DNA of 64,000 nucleotides, taken from positions 186,001 to 250,000 of the forward strand of contig NZ_FOOT01000003.1 of assembly GCF_900113285.1 (NCBI RefSeq). The letters run 5' to 3'. A program made the position numbers and the translations under genes. Positions 34,589 to 42,959 of the stretch are shown one piece after another; the stretch's first letter is position 1, and every line of letters begins with the position of its first letter. The notes beneath the pieces were generated by a model. It was given only the letters and a program-made list of their open reading frames with translations. It did not search any database and had not been told where the DNA came from. The stretch comes from Pontibacter chinhatensis. GTDB lineage: Bacteria; Bacteroidota; Bacteroidia; Cytophagales; Hymenobacteraceae.

Positions 34589-36409
34589 TCAGTTCAGCTT
34601 ATCGCCGCGCAGGTTGCGGAAGCGCTTGCGGGCCTCTGCCGCGTACACGCTGCCCTGGTGCTTCACCAGCAGTTCGTTGTAGAGCTGCTGCGCCTTCTCC
34701 TTGTCGTTCAGGTTCTCCTCGTAGATATAGGCCATGCGGTACAGGGCGTCGTCGCTCAGGATATCGTACTGAGGGTTGCCTACGATCTTCTGCAGGCTCT
34801 CCACCGCTTGGTTAAACTGGCCCATCCGCTCAAATATAGTCGCTTTCTGAAAGTATATTTCATCAGTCAGGCTATGGCCGGGGTACTTCTGCAGCATGCC
34901 ATCCAAGGCGGTTAAGGCCTCCTGCAGCTTGTTCTGGAAGATGAGCAGGTCAATAGCGGCATACTCCTTCATTGCCACCGTAGAAGTGTCCAGGCCGGTG
35001 TTGTCGGTGATGAGCAGGCTCAGGTCCATGGCGTCGTTGGCAATCTCGCGGCTGGTGGCCATTTTCAGGATGTCGAGGTGCGCCTGCGCCAGCTCAAAAT
35101 CGCCCCTATAGTAGCTCAGGCGGGCATTCCGAAGTTTGGCCTCATGGCCTACAGGTGTCTCCTTGTGCGATTTCTCCACCTGCGAGTACAGCAGCGTGCT
35201 TTCCCAAGGCTCTCCCTTCAGCAGGTAAATATCCCCCAGCGTCAGCTTGCTGTCTGCTACCAGAGCCGGGTTGGCGCGGGGCATACTAATGGCTTCCTGC
35301 AGCAGCGCGATGGCTTTCTCTTTCTCATCCAGGTGGAAGGCATAGAGGCCGGCCATGTGCTGCAGCACTTCCACTGTCTCGGGGCGGCGGCCCACCTCGT
35401 TCAGCAGCGCATCGTAATCGGTAATCAAAGCCAGTATCTTTTCCTTGTCTACCGGAAAGGTGTTCTCCACCTGCTCCTCGCGGGCATTTATCAGCCGCTG
35501 CCGCGCCATCAGGTAGTATGGCCCATCGGGATACTCCTCTACCATGTACTGGAATGCCTCAATCGCCCCCTCGTAGTCCTGGTTTCTTAAGCTGATGGTG
35601 CCCAGCTCCATGACGCGGGTACCGCCGCTTCGTGTGCGCTTGTCCACGGCGCGGGCCTGCATCAGCGCGCTATAAAAATCTTTTCGCTGGATGTAGAGCC
35701 AGATCAGCATCTCGCTGTAGGCAAGTTTGTCTGGGTTCTGCTGCACCCGCATGATGAGCTCTTTCTCCAGCACGTCGAAGTTCTTTTCCTCCTGCAGGCT
35801 ACCCTGAAGCCGGCTCTGCACATATCCCAGCTCGCTCTCGTTCTCCTGCAGCAGGTTCAGCACCTCAGGTATCAGCTTTTCTGTTTGCTGGCGATAGGCG
35901 TACAGCGCGATGAGCGGACGTGTAAAAGCAGTCTGGTCGTTGCTGATCTGGCGCCCGCGCAGATAGGCTTTTTCGGCGTAGTCGAACATCTCGTGCTGCA
36001 TAAAGGCATTGGCCACCACCACCGCTGCCTCGGGTTTCATGCTTGCCAGCAGCTTGTCGAACTGCTTTTCTGCCGCGGACTTGTCTCCTGCCGCCTGGTA
36101 CACCCGCCCCAGGTCCACCTCATAGCCCGGGTTATCAGGAAAGCGCTTCGCGGTTCGCTTCACCAGTTTCTCGGCCTCCTTATAGTTGCGCTGAGCCAGC
36201 AAGGTCTTCAGGTAGTCGGGGTACACGGCATGGAACAGCCGATCGTTGTCGAGCAGCTTGCCATACAGTTCCTCCGCCTTGGCGTAGTCGCCCTGGCTGA
36301 AGTACTGCCGCGCTAGCTCCAGGTCCTGTTGCTGCTGGGCTACCGCCAACGGAGCCGCTAGCACTACCGCCAATGCGAGCAGCAAAGTATAAAGTATGTT
36401 CTTGTGCAT
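34589..36409 (-). CDS. Secreted/periplasmic TPR protein
   Basis: The 606-residue protein has a signal peptide (1-24, ending AVAQ) followed by about a dozen TPR-like helix pairs along the whole chain (for example LARQYFSQGDYAKAEELYGKLL, EKAYLRGRQISNDQ, ALTALDGMLQKYPGHSLTDE). It has no enzymatic motif and is likely a scaffold in the periplasm. Similar long TPR proteins appear near recJ/PPIase genes in Cytophagales; the role is unknown. Confidence 0.82.
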   Translation of the reverse strand: MHKNILYTLLLALAVVLAAPLAVAQQQQDLELARQYFSQGDYAKAEELYGKLLDNDRLFHAVYPDYLKTLLAQRNYKEAEKLVKRTAKRFPDNPGYEVDLGRVYQAAGDKSAAEKQFDKLLASMKPEAAVVVANAFMQHEMFDYAEKAYLRGRQISNDQTAFTRPLIALYAYRQQTEKLIPEVLNLLQENESELGYVQSRLQGSLQEEKNFDVLEKELIMRVQQNPDKLAYSEMLIWLYIQRKDFYSALMQARAVDKRTRSGGTRVMELGTISLRNQDYEGAIEAFQYMVEEYPDGPYYLMARQRLINAREEQVENTFPVDKEKILALITDYDALLNEVGRRPETVEVLQHMAGLYAFHLDEKEKAIALLQEAISMPRANPALVADSKLTLGDIYLLKGEPWESTLLYSQVEKSHKETPVGHEAKLRNARLSYYRGDFELAQAHLDILKMATSREIANDAMDLSLLITDNTGLDTSTVAMKEYAAIDLLIFQNKLQEALTALDGMLQKYPGHSLTDEIYFQKATIFERMGQFNQAVESLQKIVGNPQYDILSDDALYRMAYIYEENLNDKEKAQQLYNELLVKHQGSVYAAEARKRFRNLRGDKLN

Positions 36410-36524
36410 AGTTATCTTAAAACGAAAAGCCTGCCCCTACCTATACGTCTCTTTTCTCTTAACTATGAAGATACACAATCGGTTTGGTTTTGGCCTGCCT
36501 AAAGTATAGCCATACTTTAAAGTA

Positions 36525-36562
36525 TAAAAAAAGAGCCACTCCTTTAGGGGGAGTGGCTCTCT
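36525..36562 (-). terminator. Terminator of the coaX-to-isomerase operon
   Basis: On the minus strand AGAGCCACTCC pairs with GGAGTGGCTCT (36532-36542 with 36550-36560) and runs into seven T. It lies just after the isomerase stop. Confidence 0.9.
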
Positions 36563-36584
36563 GTATGAAGTATAACCGGTTGGC

Positions 36585-38690
36585 TTAGAAGAAGCGTACG
36601 CGGTTGTCTTTTATGTCGGCTTTCTCTCTCAGGGCCTCAAACGCACGCGTCTCGGCACGGCCTGCGCGGGTTGTCAGGATTTGCTGCTTCACGTTAGAGA
36701 AATCGTCAATCTCCGGAGCAGGGTTCAGGCTTGTCAGCTCTACCACCAGCACGCCGGCCTCGCCCTCAAACGGCGTCGTGCGGCTACCTGGCTTCAGGCC
36801 GAAGGCCTTGCCTACCGCTACTGGCTCCACGCCAATGCCTGGGATAGAGTTAGAAGCAAGCGTTACGTTGTCGGCAGTACGCACGATGGCATCCGGACCA
36901 TAGGCAGCGGCCATCTGATCCACAGAGCCTTGCTGGCCCTTCAGCTTGTCCAGTATTTGCTTCGCCTTCAACTCCTCACGAACGGCTGCGGTCAGCTCCT
37001 CGCGCACATCCGCAACAGAGGCGTACCCTTTGTCGCGCTTGCCTGTTAAGGTAGCCACTACGAACTGATCATTGATTTCATAAACAGGGGATACGTCACC
37101 GATGTCGGTATCTTTGGCATAAGCCCAACGAACAAGCTCGCGTGCACTGGTGAGGTTATTCACCAGTACCTGGTTCTTGCCGATGTTGGCGGCCTCTTCT
37201 TTTACCAGCGACTTGTTAGCTTCTACATTTTTTCTGAACTCCTCGGTATTACCGCTTGTGCCGGCCAGCTCGTCAGCAACAGCGTAGGCTGCGTCGCGGG
37301 TTGTCTCGCTTGGCTCAAGGCTGCGTGTAATGGCAGCTATCTTATAAGATTGCTTTGTCTTAGGCTCTGTCACCTTCACGATGTGGTAGCCATATTCTGT
37401 CTCCACCAGGTTTGGCAGCAGCCCTGTGCCGCTAAAGCCAAATACGGCCTTCTCGAACGCCGGCACCATTTGCCCCTCCGGGAACCAGCCCAGGTCACCA
37501 CCGCGGGAGGCAGTACCGTCTGAGCCATGCTGCGCGGCCATCTGTGCAAAGTCAGCGCCGTTCTTAAGTTGTGTCAGTACGTCCTGCGCTTTCACCTTGG
37601 CAGCAGCCTTGTCCTCCGGTGTATCGCTTTCCGGACGGATCAGGATATGGCTGGCTCTTACAGCGTCCTTATCTGCCGTTTTGATGTCGCTCACTTTGTA
37701 GAGCGTTACGTTGCTGCTGGTAGTATAAGGGCCGTATACTTTGCCCTTCTCCAGCGGCAGTTGCTTCAGCAGCTCCTCCGGCAGCTCGCCTGGGTTCACG
37801 TAAGCTCCGCTGAAAGGCACGTCAGAGTTAGCGTTAACGAAGGCAGAGTCGTTGGTGGTGCTCGCAAATTGCTTGGAGATTTCGGCAATCTCCTGGTTGT
37901 AGTACGTGCTATCCTCTGCAGAAACGGCAACAGGTATCGTTACAAACTCAATCGTGCGGCCTTCTTCTACCTTATAAAGCTCTTTGTTGCGCTCGTAGTA
38001 ATCCTTTAGTTGGGCATCTGTAACCGAAACGGCAGAGTCAGAGATTGAGCCGTAAGGCACAAACAACACTTTTAGGGTAGCGGCGGAGTTTTGCGCCTGG
38101 TAGAAGCTTTTTGCCTCTGCGCCCGTTACATAGGCTGTTTTGCTGAACAGGTTGGCATACTTGCTCTGCAGGCGGTCTTCGGCGATGCTATGCTCAAAGT
38201 TAACCCACATGGAGCGTGTACCGGTCTGGTCCAGGTTCTGCAGGTACTGTAGCACCTGGTTACGGTCAAACTCGCCTGTCTGCGGGTTGGCGAAAGCCTG
38301 CATTACGGCAGGGTGTATGTTGTTGCCCTGTACCATGTCGGCCAGTTCTTCGTCTGTCACCTCCAGGCCCAGTCGGTCATATTCCTTTTCCAGCACAATC
38401 TTAAAGATTAGCTGATTCCAGGCTTGCTCGCGCAGCATGGCCATTTCGCCTTCTGTGGCAGTACGGCCCACGCGGCCTTCGTAGTCAGCCTTTACCTGCT
38501 GTAGTACGTTGTCAAACTCCTGGTAGTCAATCTCCTCACCGGCTATCTCACCTACTATGTTTGCGTTGCCGCCCAGCAGTCTCGAGTTTGGCCCCAGCAG
38601 GTCGCCGCCTACCACGAACACACCAAGCCCGATGGCAATGGCGCCTACAGCCCAACCAGACTTCTCTCTAATCTTGTTAATTAATGCCAT
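36585..38690 (-). CDS. Periplasmic peptidyl-prolyl isomerase (SurA/PpiD-like)
   Basis: The 701-residue protein is anchored by one N-terminal membrane helix (about 12-31, WAVGAIAIGLGVFVVGG), has a SurA-type N-terminal helical domain (about 45-200) and a parvulin/rotamase domain (about 340-445, VRASHILIRPESDTPEDK, DLGWFPEGQMVPAFEKAVF, TEYGYHIVKV). A second, degenerate parvulin-like part may follow at 500-640. It should fold outer-membrane proteins in the periplasm. It ends the operon that also holds lptC and an outer-membrane protein gene. Confidence 0.9.
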   Translation of the reverse strand: MALINKIREKSGWAVGAIAIGLGVFVVGGDLLGPNSRLLGGNANIVGEIAGEEIDYQEFDNVLQQVKADYEGRVGRTATEGEMAMLREQAWNQLIFKIVLEKEYDRLGLEVTDEELADMVQGNNIHPAVMQAFANPQTGEFDRNQVLQYLQNLDQTGTRSMWVNFEHSIAEDRLQSKYANLFSKTAYVTGAEAKSFYQAQNSAATLKVLFVPYGSISDSAVSVTDAQLKDYYERNKELYKVEEGRTIEFVTIPVAVSAEDSTYYNQEIAEISKQFASTTNDSAFVNANSDVPFSGAYVNPGELPEELLKQLPLEKGKVYGPYTTSSNVTLYKVSDIKTADKDAVRASHILIRPESDTPEDKAAAKVKAQDVLTQLKNGADFAQMAAQHGSDGTASRGGDLGWFPEGQMVPAFEKAVFGFSGTGLLPNLVETEYGYHIVKVTEPKTKQSYKIAAITRSLEPSETTRDAAYAVADELAGTSGNTEEFRKNVEANKSLVKEEAANIGKNQVLVNNLTSARELVRWAYAKDTDIGDVSPVYEINDQFVVATLTGKRDKGYASVADVREELTAAVREELKAKQILDKLKGQQGSVDQMAAAYGPDAIVRTADNVTLASNSIPGIGVEPVAVGKAFGLKPGSRTTPFEGEAGVLVVELTSLNPAPEIDDFSNVKQQILTTRAGRAETRAFEALREKADIKDNRVRFF

Positions 38691-38765
38691 TCTTTATGTT
38701 ACTTATAAAAGGATTGTGCAAAATAAGGTTAATCAGCCTAAAATTCAAAATTTTTATCCTGCTGT

Positions 38766-40067
38766 TTAACTTCTGGCATCTGCCTGAAAATCTGTGTTTT
38801 TTACCAGCTTCACGGCATCGATGCGGTTCTCGTCCATCGTCAGCACGGTGATGGAGAAAGGCGGCACTGTAACTTTGTCGCCCGGCATGGGTATCTCCCC
38901 GAAAGCGGAGAAAAACAGCCCGCCAAGCGTCTCGTAATCTCCCTCCGGCAGGTCCAGCTCATACTTCTCGTTCAGGTAGTCTATCTCATGGCGCGCGCTC
39001 AGGATGTACATGCCCTTATCCGGTATAACCTGTTCCAGCAGCCCTTCGTTCCTGTCAAACTCATCTTCAATCTCGCCGAAGATCTCCTCTATCACGTCCT
39101 CCACGGTTACAATGCCCGAGGTGCCGCCAAACTCATCCACCACCACGGCCACGCTCCGGTGCTCGGCCACAAACTTCACAAACAGCTCACTGGCCAGCAT
39201 GCTTTCCGGCACCATACTTACCGGCGCCAGCACCTCCCGTATACTTTGCGGCTGGCGGAACATGTCCAGTTGGTGGCAGTACCCGACGATGTTGTCGATG
39301 CTGTCTTCATAAACCAGAATCTTGGAGTGACCGGTCTCAATAAAAGTCTCGCGCAGTGCCTGCAGCGAGTCGGTTACCTCCACGGCCTCAATCTCGGTGC
39401 GGGGCACCATGCATTCGCGCACCTTCACGGTCTTAAACTCCAGAGCGTTATGGAAAATCTCCTGGTCTATATCCGGGGCGTGCTCCTGCTCGGGGTGGTA
39501 GAGGCGATTCTTGATAAAGGCATTGAGGTCGGTAAAGCCAAACACCGGCTTCTCCTCCGAGAGCTCGATCTTAAACACTTTCTCGGCCACCCACTTGCTC
39601 AGCCCCACAATCAGCACCACCACCGGCGACAGCAGGTAGTACAACAACACAAAGGGTATGGCCAGCACCTGCAGCAGCTTGTTGGGGTTGACGGCCGCCA
39701 GGCTACGGGGTAAAAACTCCGCAGTGAGCAGCACCACAACCGAGGCAATAAATATCTGAAGTATAAGTATGAGCAGGCTGTTTTGCAGCGGATCAGGCAG
39801 GTAGGCGTAGAGCAGCTGGTACAGCACGCTGGCAATGCTGAAGCCATAGAGCACCAGAGCCAAAGTATTGCCGATCAGGGTGGTGCCCATCAGGCGGGTG
39901 GGGCGCTGCAACAGGTGCCACAGGATGCGGCCTGAGAATACGCCGTTTTTTTCGCTCAGCTCTATCTGTATCCTGTTGGCCGCCATAAATGCCATCTCCA
40001 TGCCGGAGAAAAAGGCCGAAAACAGCAACGCCACGCATAGCAGTATGATCTGATTGGGGTCTATCAT
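38766..40067 (-). CDS. CNNM/CorC-family membrane protein with CBS pair
   Basis: The 433-residue protein has an N-terminal DUF21/CNNM membrane domain with four helices (about 5-165), two CBS domains (about 200-325, MVPRTEIEAVEVTDSLQAL, VVDEFGGTSGIVTVEDVIEEIFGEIEDE) and a C-terminal CorC_HlyC domain (about 340-425). The family includes Mg2+-handling transporters; the 'hemolysin' label is historical. Bacteroidota GldE belongs to this family, but gldD and other gliding genes are not adjacent, so I do not use that name. It is in the coaX/lptC/isomerase operon. Confidence 0.9.
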   Translation of the reverse strand: MIDPNQIILLCVALLFSAFFSGMEMAFMAANRIQIELSEKNGVFSGRILWHLLQRPTRLMGTTLIGNTLALVLYGFSIASVLYQLLYAYLPDPLQNSLLILILQIFIASVVVLLTAEFLPRSLAAVNPNKLLQVLAIPFVLLYYLLSPVVVLIVGLSKWVAEKVFKIELSEEKPVFGFTDLNAFIKNRLYHPEQEHAPDIDQEIFHNALEFKTVKVRECMVPRTEIEAVEVTDSLQALRETFIETGHSKILVYEDSIDNIVGYCHQLDMFRQPQSIREVLAPVSMVPESMLASELFVKFVAEHRSVAVVVDEFGGTSGIVTVEDVIEEIFGEIEDEFDRNEGLLEQVIPDKGMYILSARHEIDYLNEKYELDLPEGDYETLGGLFFSAFGEIPMPGDKVTVPPFSITVLTMDENRIDAVKLVKNTDFQADARS

Positions 40068-40089
40068 GGGGTATCGAAGTCAAACATAC

Positions 40090-40266
40090 TTAGGCGCCGC
40101 TGTCCTTCTTCTTCGTGTAGTTGTAGAGGATAAACAGCACCAGGCCGATCATGAAGATCCAGTAGTTGCCTGCAAAGTCGTCTTCGACGATGCTGCGGTG
40201 CGCGCCAATCACCATCACCACAAAAGACAGCGATAGCAAAATCACGTAAAGGAGCCTTCGGTTCAT
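40090..40266 (-). CDS. 58-residue two-helix membrane protein overlapping lptC
   Basis: The frame reads ATG at 40266 to TAA at 40090. Its start overlaps the lptC stop in the arrangement ATGA, typical of translational coupling. It has two hydrophobic segments (LLYVILLSLSFVVMVIG and WIFMIGLVLFILYNY) and a basic tail (TKKKDSGA). It lies between lptC and the CNNM protein gene (22 bp gap). No family is recognised; the position suggests an envelope role. Confidence 0.75.
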   Translation of the reverse strand: MNRRLLYVILLSLSFVVMVIGAHRSIVEDDFAGNYWIFMIGLVLFILYNYTKKKDSGA

Positions 40267-40802
40267 TGTTCACTAAAATTAAATTTACCTGTCACCTGCT
40301 TGATGGAGTAGCGCGACATGTCCTGCTTTGCCGTCAGGCCTTTGCCGGTCAGGATCTCTTCTGGCGTGGTGATTTTCACGAACTTGTCGGTGTAGATCTG
40401 CGCCTTGTTGCGGTCCCAGTACAGTTCCTCTGTCTCCAGCTTCTCCTGTTTCTTCAGGTTGTCCACCACCACGTTTCCCCGGGCGTAGTACAGGCTTTTG
40501 CGGGGATCCTGCTTGCCGTAGTTGCCCCGCAGCGTCGACTCCAGGGTGCCGTCTTCGTCGTAGAACTCCACATAGAAGCCGTCCGGAAAAACGCCGTCGC
40601 CGTTCTCAAACTCCTGCTGCACGGGCGCCTGCAGCTTGATGAGCAGCTTGGCCGAGTCGCTGTAGAGCGTGGTCACATCATGGTTCTCGATGGTCGGGCC
40701 GGTGTAGCGCTCTTCCTCGTCGGGGTTTTTAGTCTCCCTCTTGCAGCCAAAGCCTGCCACGGTGAGCACAACAGCCAGCATCACTAAAAATGCTTTTCGC
40801 AT
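40263..40802 (-). CDS. lptC: LPS export periplasmic lipoprotein LptC
   Basis: The 179-residue protein has a lipobox (VLTVAGFGC, Cys20) rather than the membrane anchor of E. coli LptC. The mature part contains a beta-jellyroll OstA/LptC fold (about 40-175, VTTLYSDSAKLLIKLQAPV, GFYVEFYDEDGTLESTLRGNYG, LYYARGNVVVDNL, KFVKITTPEEILTGKGLTA). It forms the periplasmic LPS bridge with LptB/F/G and LptA. It overlaps the downstream 58-residue gene. Confidence 0.9.
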   Translation of the reverse strand: MRKAFLVMLAVVLTVAGFGCKRETKNPDEEERYTGPTIENHDVTTLYSDSAKLLIKLQAPVQQEFENGDGVFPDGFYVEFYDEDGTLESTLRGNYGKQDPRKSLYYARGNVVVDNLKKQEKLETEELYWDRNKAQIYTDKFVKITTPEEILTGKGLTAKQDMSRYSIKQVTGKFNFSEQ

Positions 40803-40872
40803 TGAATGTTTTATACTTCGGTTTCTGTGAAGGTAGTAATTTTTATACTTTATCTGATGGGGTAACGGCCTG

Positions 40873-40908
40873 CCATAAAAAAAGCCGCTCCAAGAACGGC
40901 CTTTATAC
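40873..40908 (-). terminator. Possible terminator after the outer-membrane protein gene
   Basis: On the minus strand AAGGCCGTT and AGCGGCTT pair imperfectly (one bulge) and are followed by seven T. It lies about 20 bp past the OMP stop and could reduce read-through into lptC. Confidence 0.55.
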
Positions 40909-40928
40909 TTTATAGCTATGCTTGATGC

Positions 40929-42242
40929 CTACTCGATGCGGCGCTTCAGGAACCAGCGGCTGTTTACAGTAAAGCCGAGGCCGAACTGCAGGTAATCCTC
41001 TTTAATAAGGCCGCTGTCGGTGGTGCCGCGCTGGCCGTACCCCAACGATAGGTTTAACAGATACAGGTCGTAAATAGTGCCACGGCCCAGCGGGAATGTG
41101 AAGCCAGCCGTTACGCCCATGTCCTTGATGTCCTCTCCGTTCAGGCGGTACTGCGTGTCGTTAAAGTATAAGCCTCCGCGGTAGGTGATGCGCTTAAAGT
41201 AGCTGTCGATGGCGTTGGCGTTAGGCGTATACTCTGCTCCCAGAGCCATTCTGTAGCTATCCTTCAGGTTATCGTTGCCGCCCTCAAAGGATTTATACTT
41301 TGACCACTCGTAGGTGCTGAAGTCTGCCGCCACCGTCAGGTTGCTGCCGTTGTCGATGCTGATGCCGGCGCGCCAGTTGGCCGGCAGGTGAATAGAGCTG
41401 CTAAGCGTATCCTCATACGTAATAAGGCCTGCCCCCGATTGGTCGGGCAACAGGTTGCCGTCCGGTCCGCGGCGCTCCAGCGACACATCGCGCTCTGCCT
41501 CCAGGTCTGCTGCAAAAGTATAGACACCGCCCACACTCATGTTCAGTTTGTCTTTAAGCTTCTGCCTGTAGTTGATGCCTGCCCGGAAGATGAAGTCGCT
41601 GTAGGTGGTGCGGTCCACGCGCGTGATGTTCACGATGCTCGCGCTTGCCTGCTCCGGGTCCTGCACGTTGGTTCCGGTTTCGGCGATGGTATTGCCGAAC
41701 AGGTAAGAGGCACTACCGCCAATGGTCAGGCCTCCGAAAAGCCTGATGCCGTGGGCAAAGTATGCCTCCGAAAGACCTCCCTCGCCAGAGTACTTGCGCA
41801 GGATGCTGGCTTGCGGGTTGCCCTCCACCTCAGAGGAAGAGTTTATCTCGTAATTAATTGTTGTAAAAGGACGCAGCCCGACAGCCGTGCTCCAGCGCCT
41901 GGAGATAGGGATGGCAAGCGAAAGGTTATACAGGTTGGCGTTACCGTCGCGCTGCGAGGCGTACTGGCTCTTTACAGTTTTAAACTGCCCTGCCCCACTG
42001 AAATCGAAGTTGGTGATGCTGTTATAGTATAGCAAAGCCGGGTTCGCCGTATTCGGCTGAAAGCTGTTTCCCGCACTAATGCCTGCCCCGGCCATACCAG
42101 CCCCGCGAATGCTGCCGTAAATCTCGTTGACCTCGCCCATGCCGTAGCGGGAGTAGGGCGTATTGCCGATAAGCTGCGCCTGGGCCACCTGCGTCAGGCA
42201 TAGTGCCGCGAAGCCTATCAGTACTCGGAGTGTCTTATGCAT
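40929..42242 (-). CDS. Outer-membrane beta-barrel protein (FadL/OmpP1-like)
   Basis: The 437-residue protein has a signal peptide (1-22, AQAQ) followed by a conserved N-terminal plug-like region (NTPYSRYGMGEV, GSIRGAGMAGAGISAG, NTANPALLYY) and a long run of alternating beta strands ending with an aromatic-rich C-terminus (YLQFGLGFTVNSRWFLKRR). The N-terminal 'SRYG...RGAGMAGAG...NPA' region is typical of FadL/PorV-like barrels in Bacteroidota. The start overlaps the coaX stop by eight bases. The transported substrate is unknown. Confidence 0.85.
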   Translation of the reverse strand: MHKTLRVLIGFAALCLTQVAQAQLIGNTPYSRYGMGEVNEIYGSIRGAGMAGAGISAGNSFQPNTANPALLYYNSITNFDFSGAGQFKTVKSQYASQRDGNANLYNLSLAIPISRRWSTAVGLRPFTTINYEINSSSEVEGNPQASILRKYSGEGGLSEAYFAHGIRLFGGLTIGGSASYLFGNTIAETGTNVQDPEQASASIVNITRVDRTTYSDFIFRAGINYRQKLKDKLNMSVGGVYTFAADLEAERDVSLERRGPDGNLLPDQSGAGLITYEDTLSSSIHLPANWRAGISIDNGSNLTVAADFSTYEWSKYKSFEGGNDNLKDSYRMALGAEYTPNANAIDSYFKRITYRGGLYFNDTQYRLNGEDIKDMGVTAGFTFPLGRGTIYDLYLLNLSLGYGQRGTTDSGLIKEDYLQFGLGFTVNSRWFLKRRIE

Positions 42243-42954
42243 TATATGTCAATATTCTGTGAAGCCCGATCAAGACCAGTTCAGGAATTACAAAGATGCG
42301 TCCTTTTAACTTTTTTTCAAAAAATCCTGCATCGCCCCCGCAAAGTATAACCACTAAATCGGCAGCTCTTTCGGTGTAGGCCTGGATAAAACCATTGAGC
42401 TCGGCCACGCTGCCGGCCAAAACACCGCTCAGAATGGACTCCTGGGTACTTTGCCCCGTCAGCGGAAATTTTTCGTCGATTTGCTGTACTAACGGCAGCC
42501 GCTCTGTAAAAGTATGCAGGGCCCTGAATTTCATCCGCAGCCCGGGCGCTATGCCCCCACCCTGGTACTGCCCCTGCGCGTCCACAAAATCATGCGTGAT
42601 GCAGGTGCCTGCATCAAATACAAGGCAGTTGCGCCCCGGGAACAGGTAATTGGCCCCCACAGCTGCGGCAATCCTGTCGGCGCCCAGCGTTTGCGGGGTT
42701 TTGTAGCGGTTTATAACAGGCAAGGCTGCCTGTGGGGTTAGCTCTAATAGCTTACCCGTAACAGACAGCCCTGCTTTTATACTTTCTGCGCCTGCGCCCA
42801 CCGAGGCAACAATGGCCCTGTCAAAGGTTTGGCCTTGCAGCGCGGGCGGCAGTGGGTCCTGTCCTTCAAAATAGCCCTGCTCCACCAGAGCACCCTCCTC
42901 GAAGATGCCATACTTGGTGCCGGTGTTCCCTATATCAATGGCCAGGTCGCGCAT
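42235..42954 (-). CDS. coaX: Type III pantothenate kinase
   Basis: The 239-residue enzyme phosphorylates pantothenate, the first step to CoA. Motifs are AIDIGNTGTKYGIFE (residues 5-19, phosphate loop), TLGADRIAAAVGA (about 92-104) and VFDAGTCITHDFVD plus GGGIAPGL. It is not stimulated by acetyl-CoA feedback in characterised homologs. Pantothenate is made by panC/panD at 15.3-16.6 kb. It follows the pseudouridine synthase by five bases and overlaps the OMP gene. Confidence 0.94.
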   Translation of the reverse strand: MRDLAIDIGNTGTKYGIFEEGALVEQGYFEGQDPLPPALQGQTFDRAIVASVGAGAESIKAGLSVTGKLLELTPQAALPVINRYKTPQTLGADRIAAAVGANYLFPGRNCLVFDAGTCITHDFVDAQGQYQGGGIAPGLRMKFRALHTFTERLPLVQQIDEKFPLTGQSTQESILSGVLAGSVAELNGFIQAYTERAADLVVILCGGDAGFFEKKLKGRIFVIPELVLIGLHRILTYNA

Positions 42955-42959
42955 GCAGC

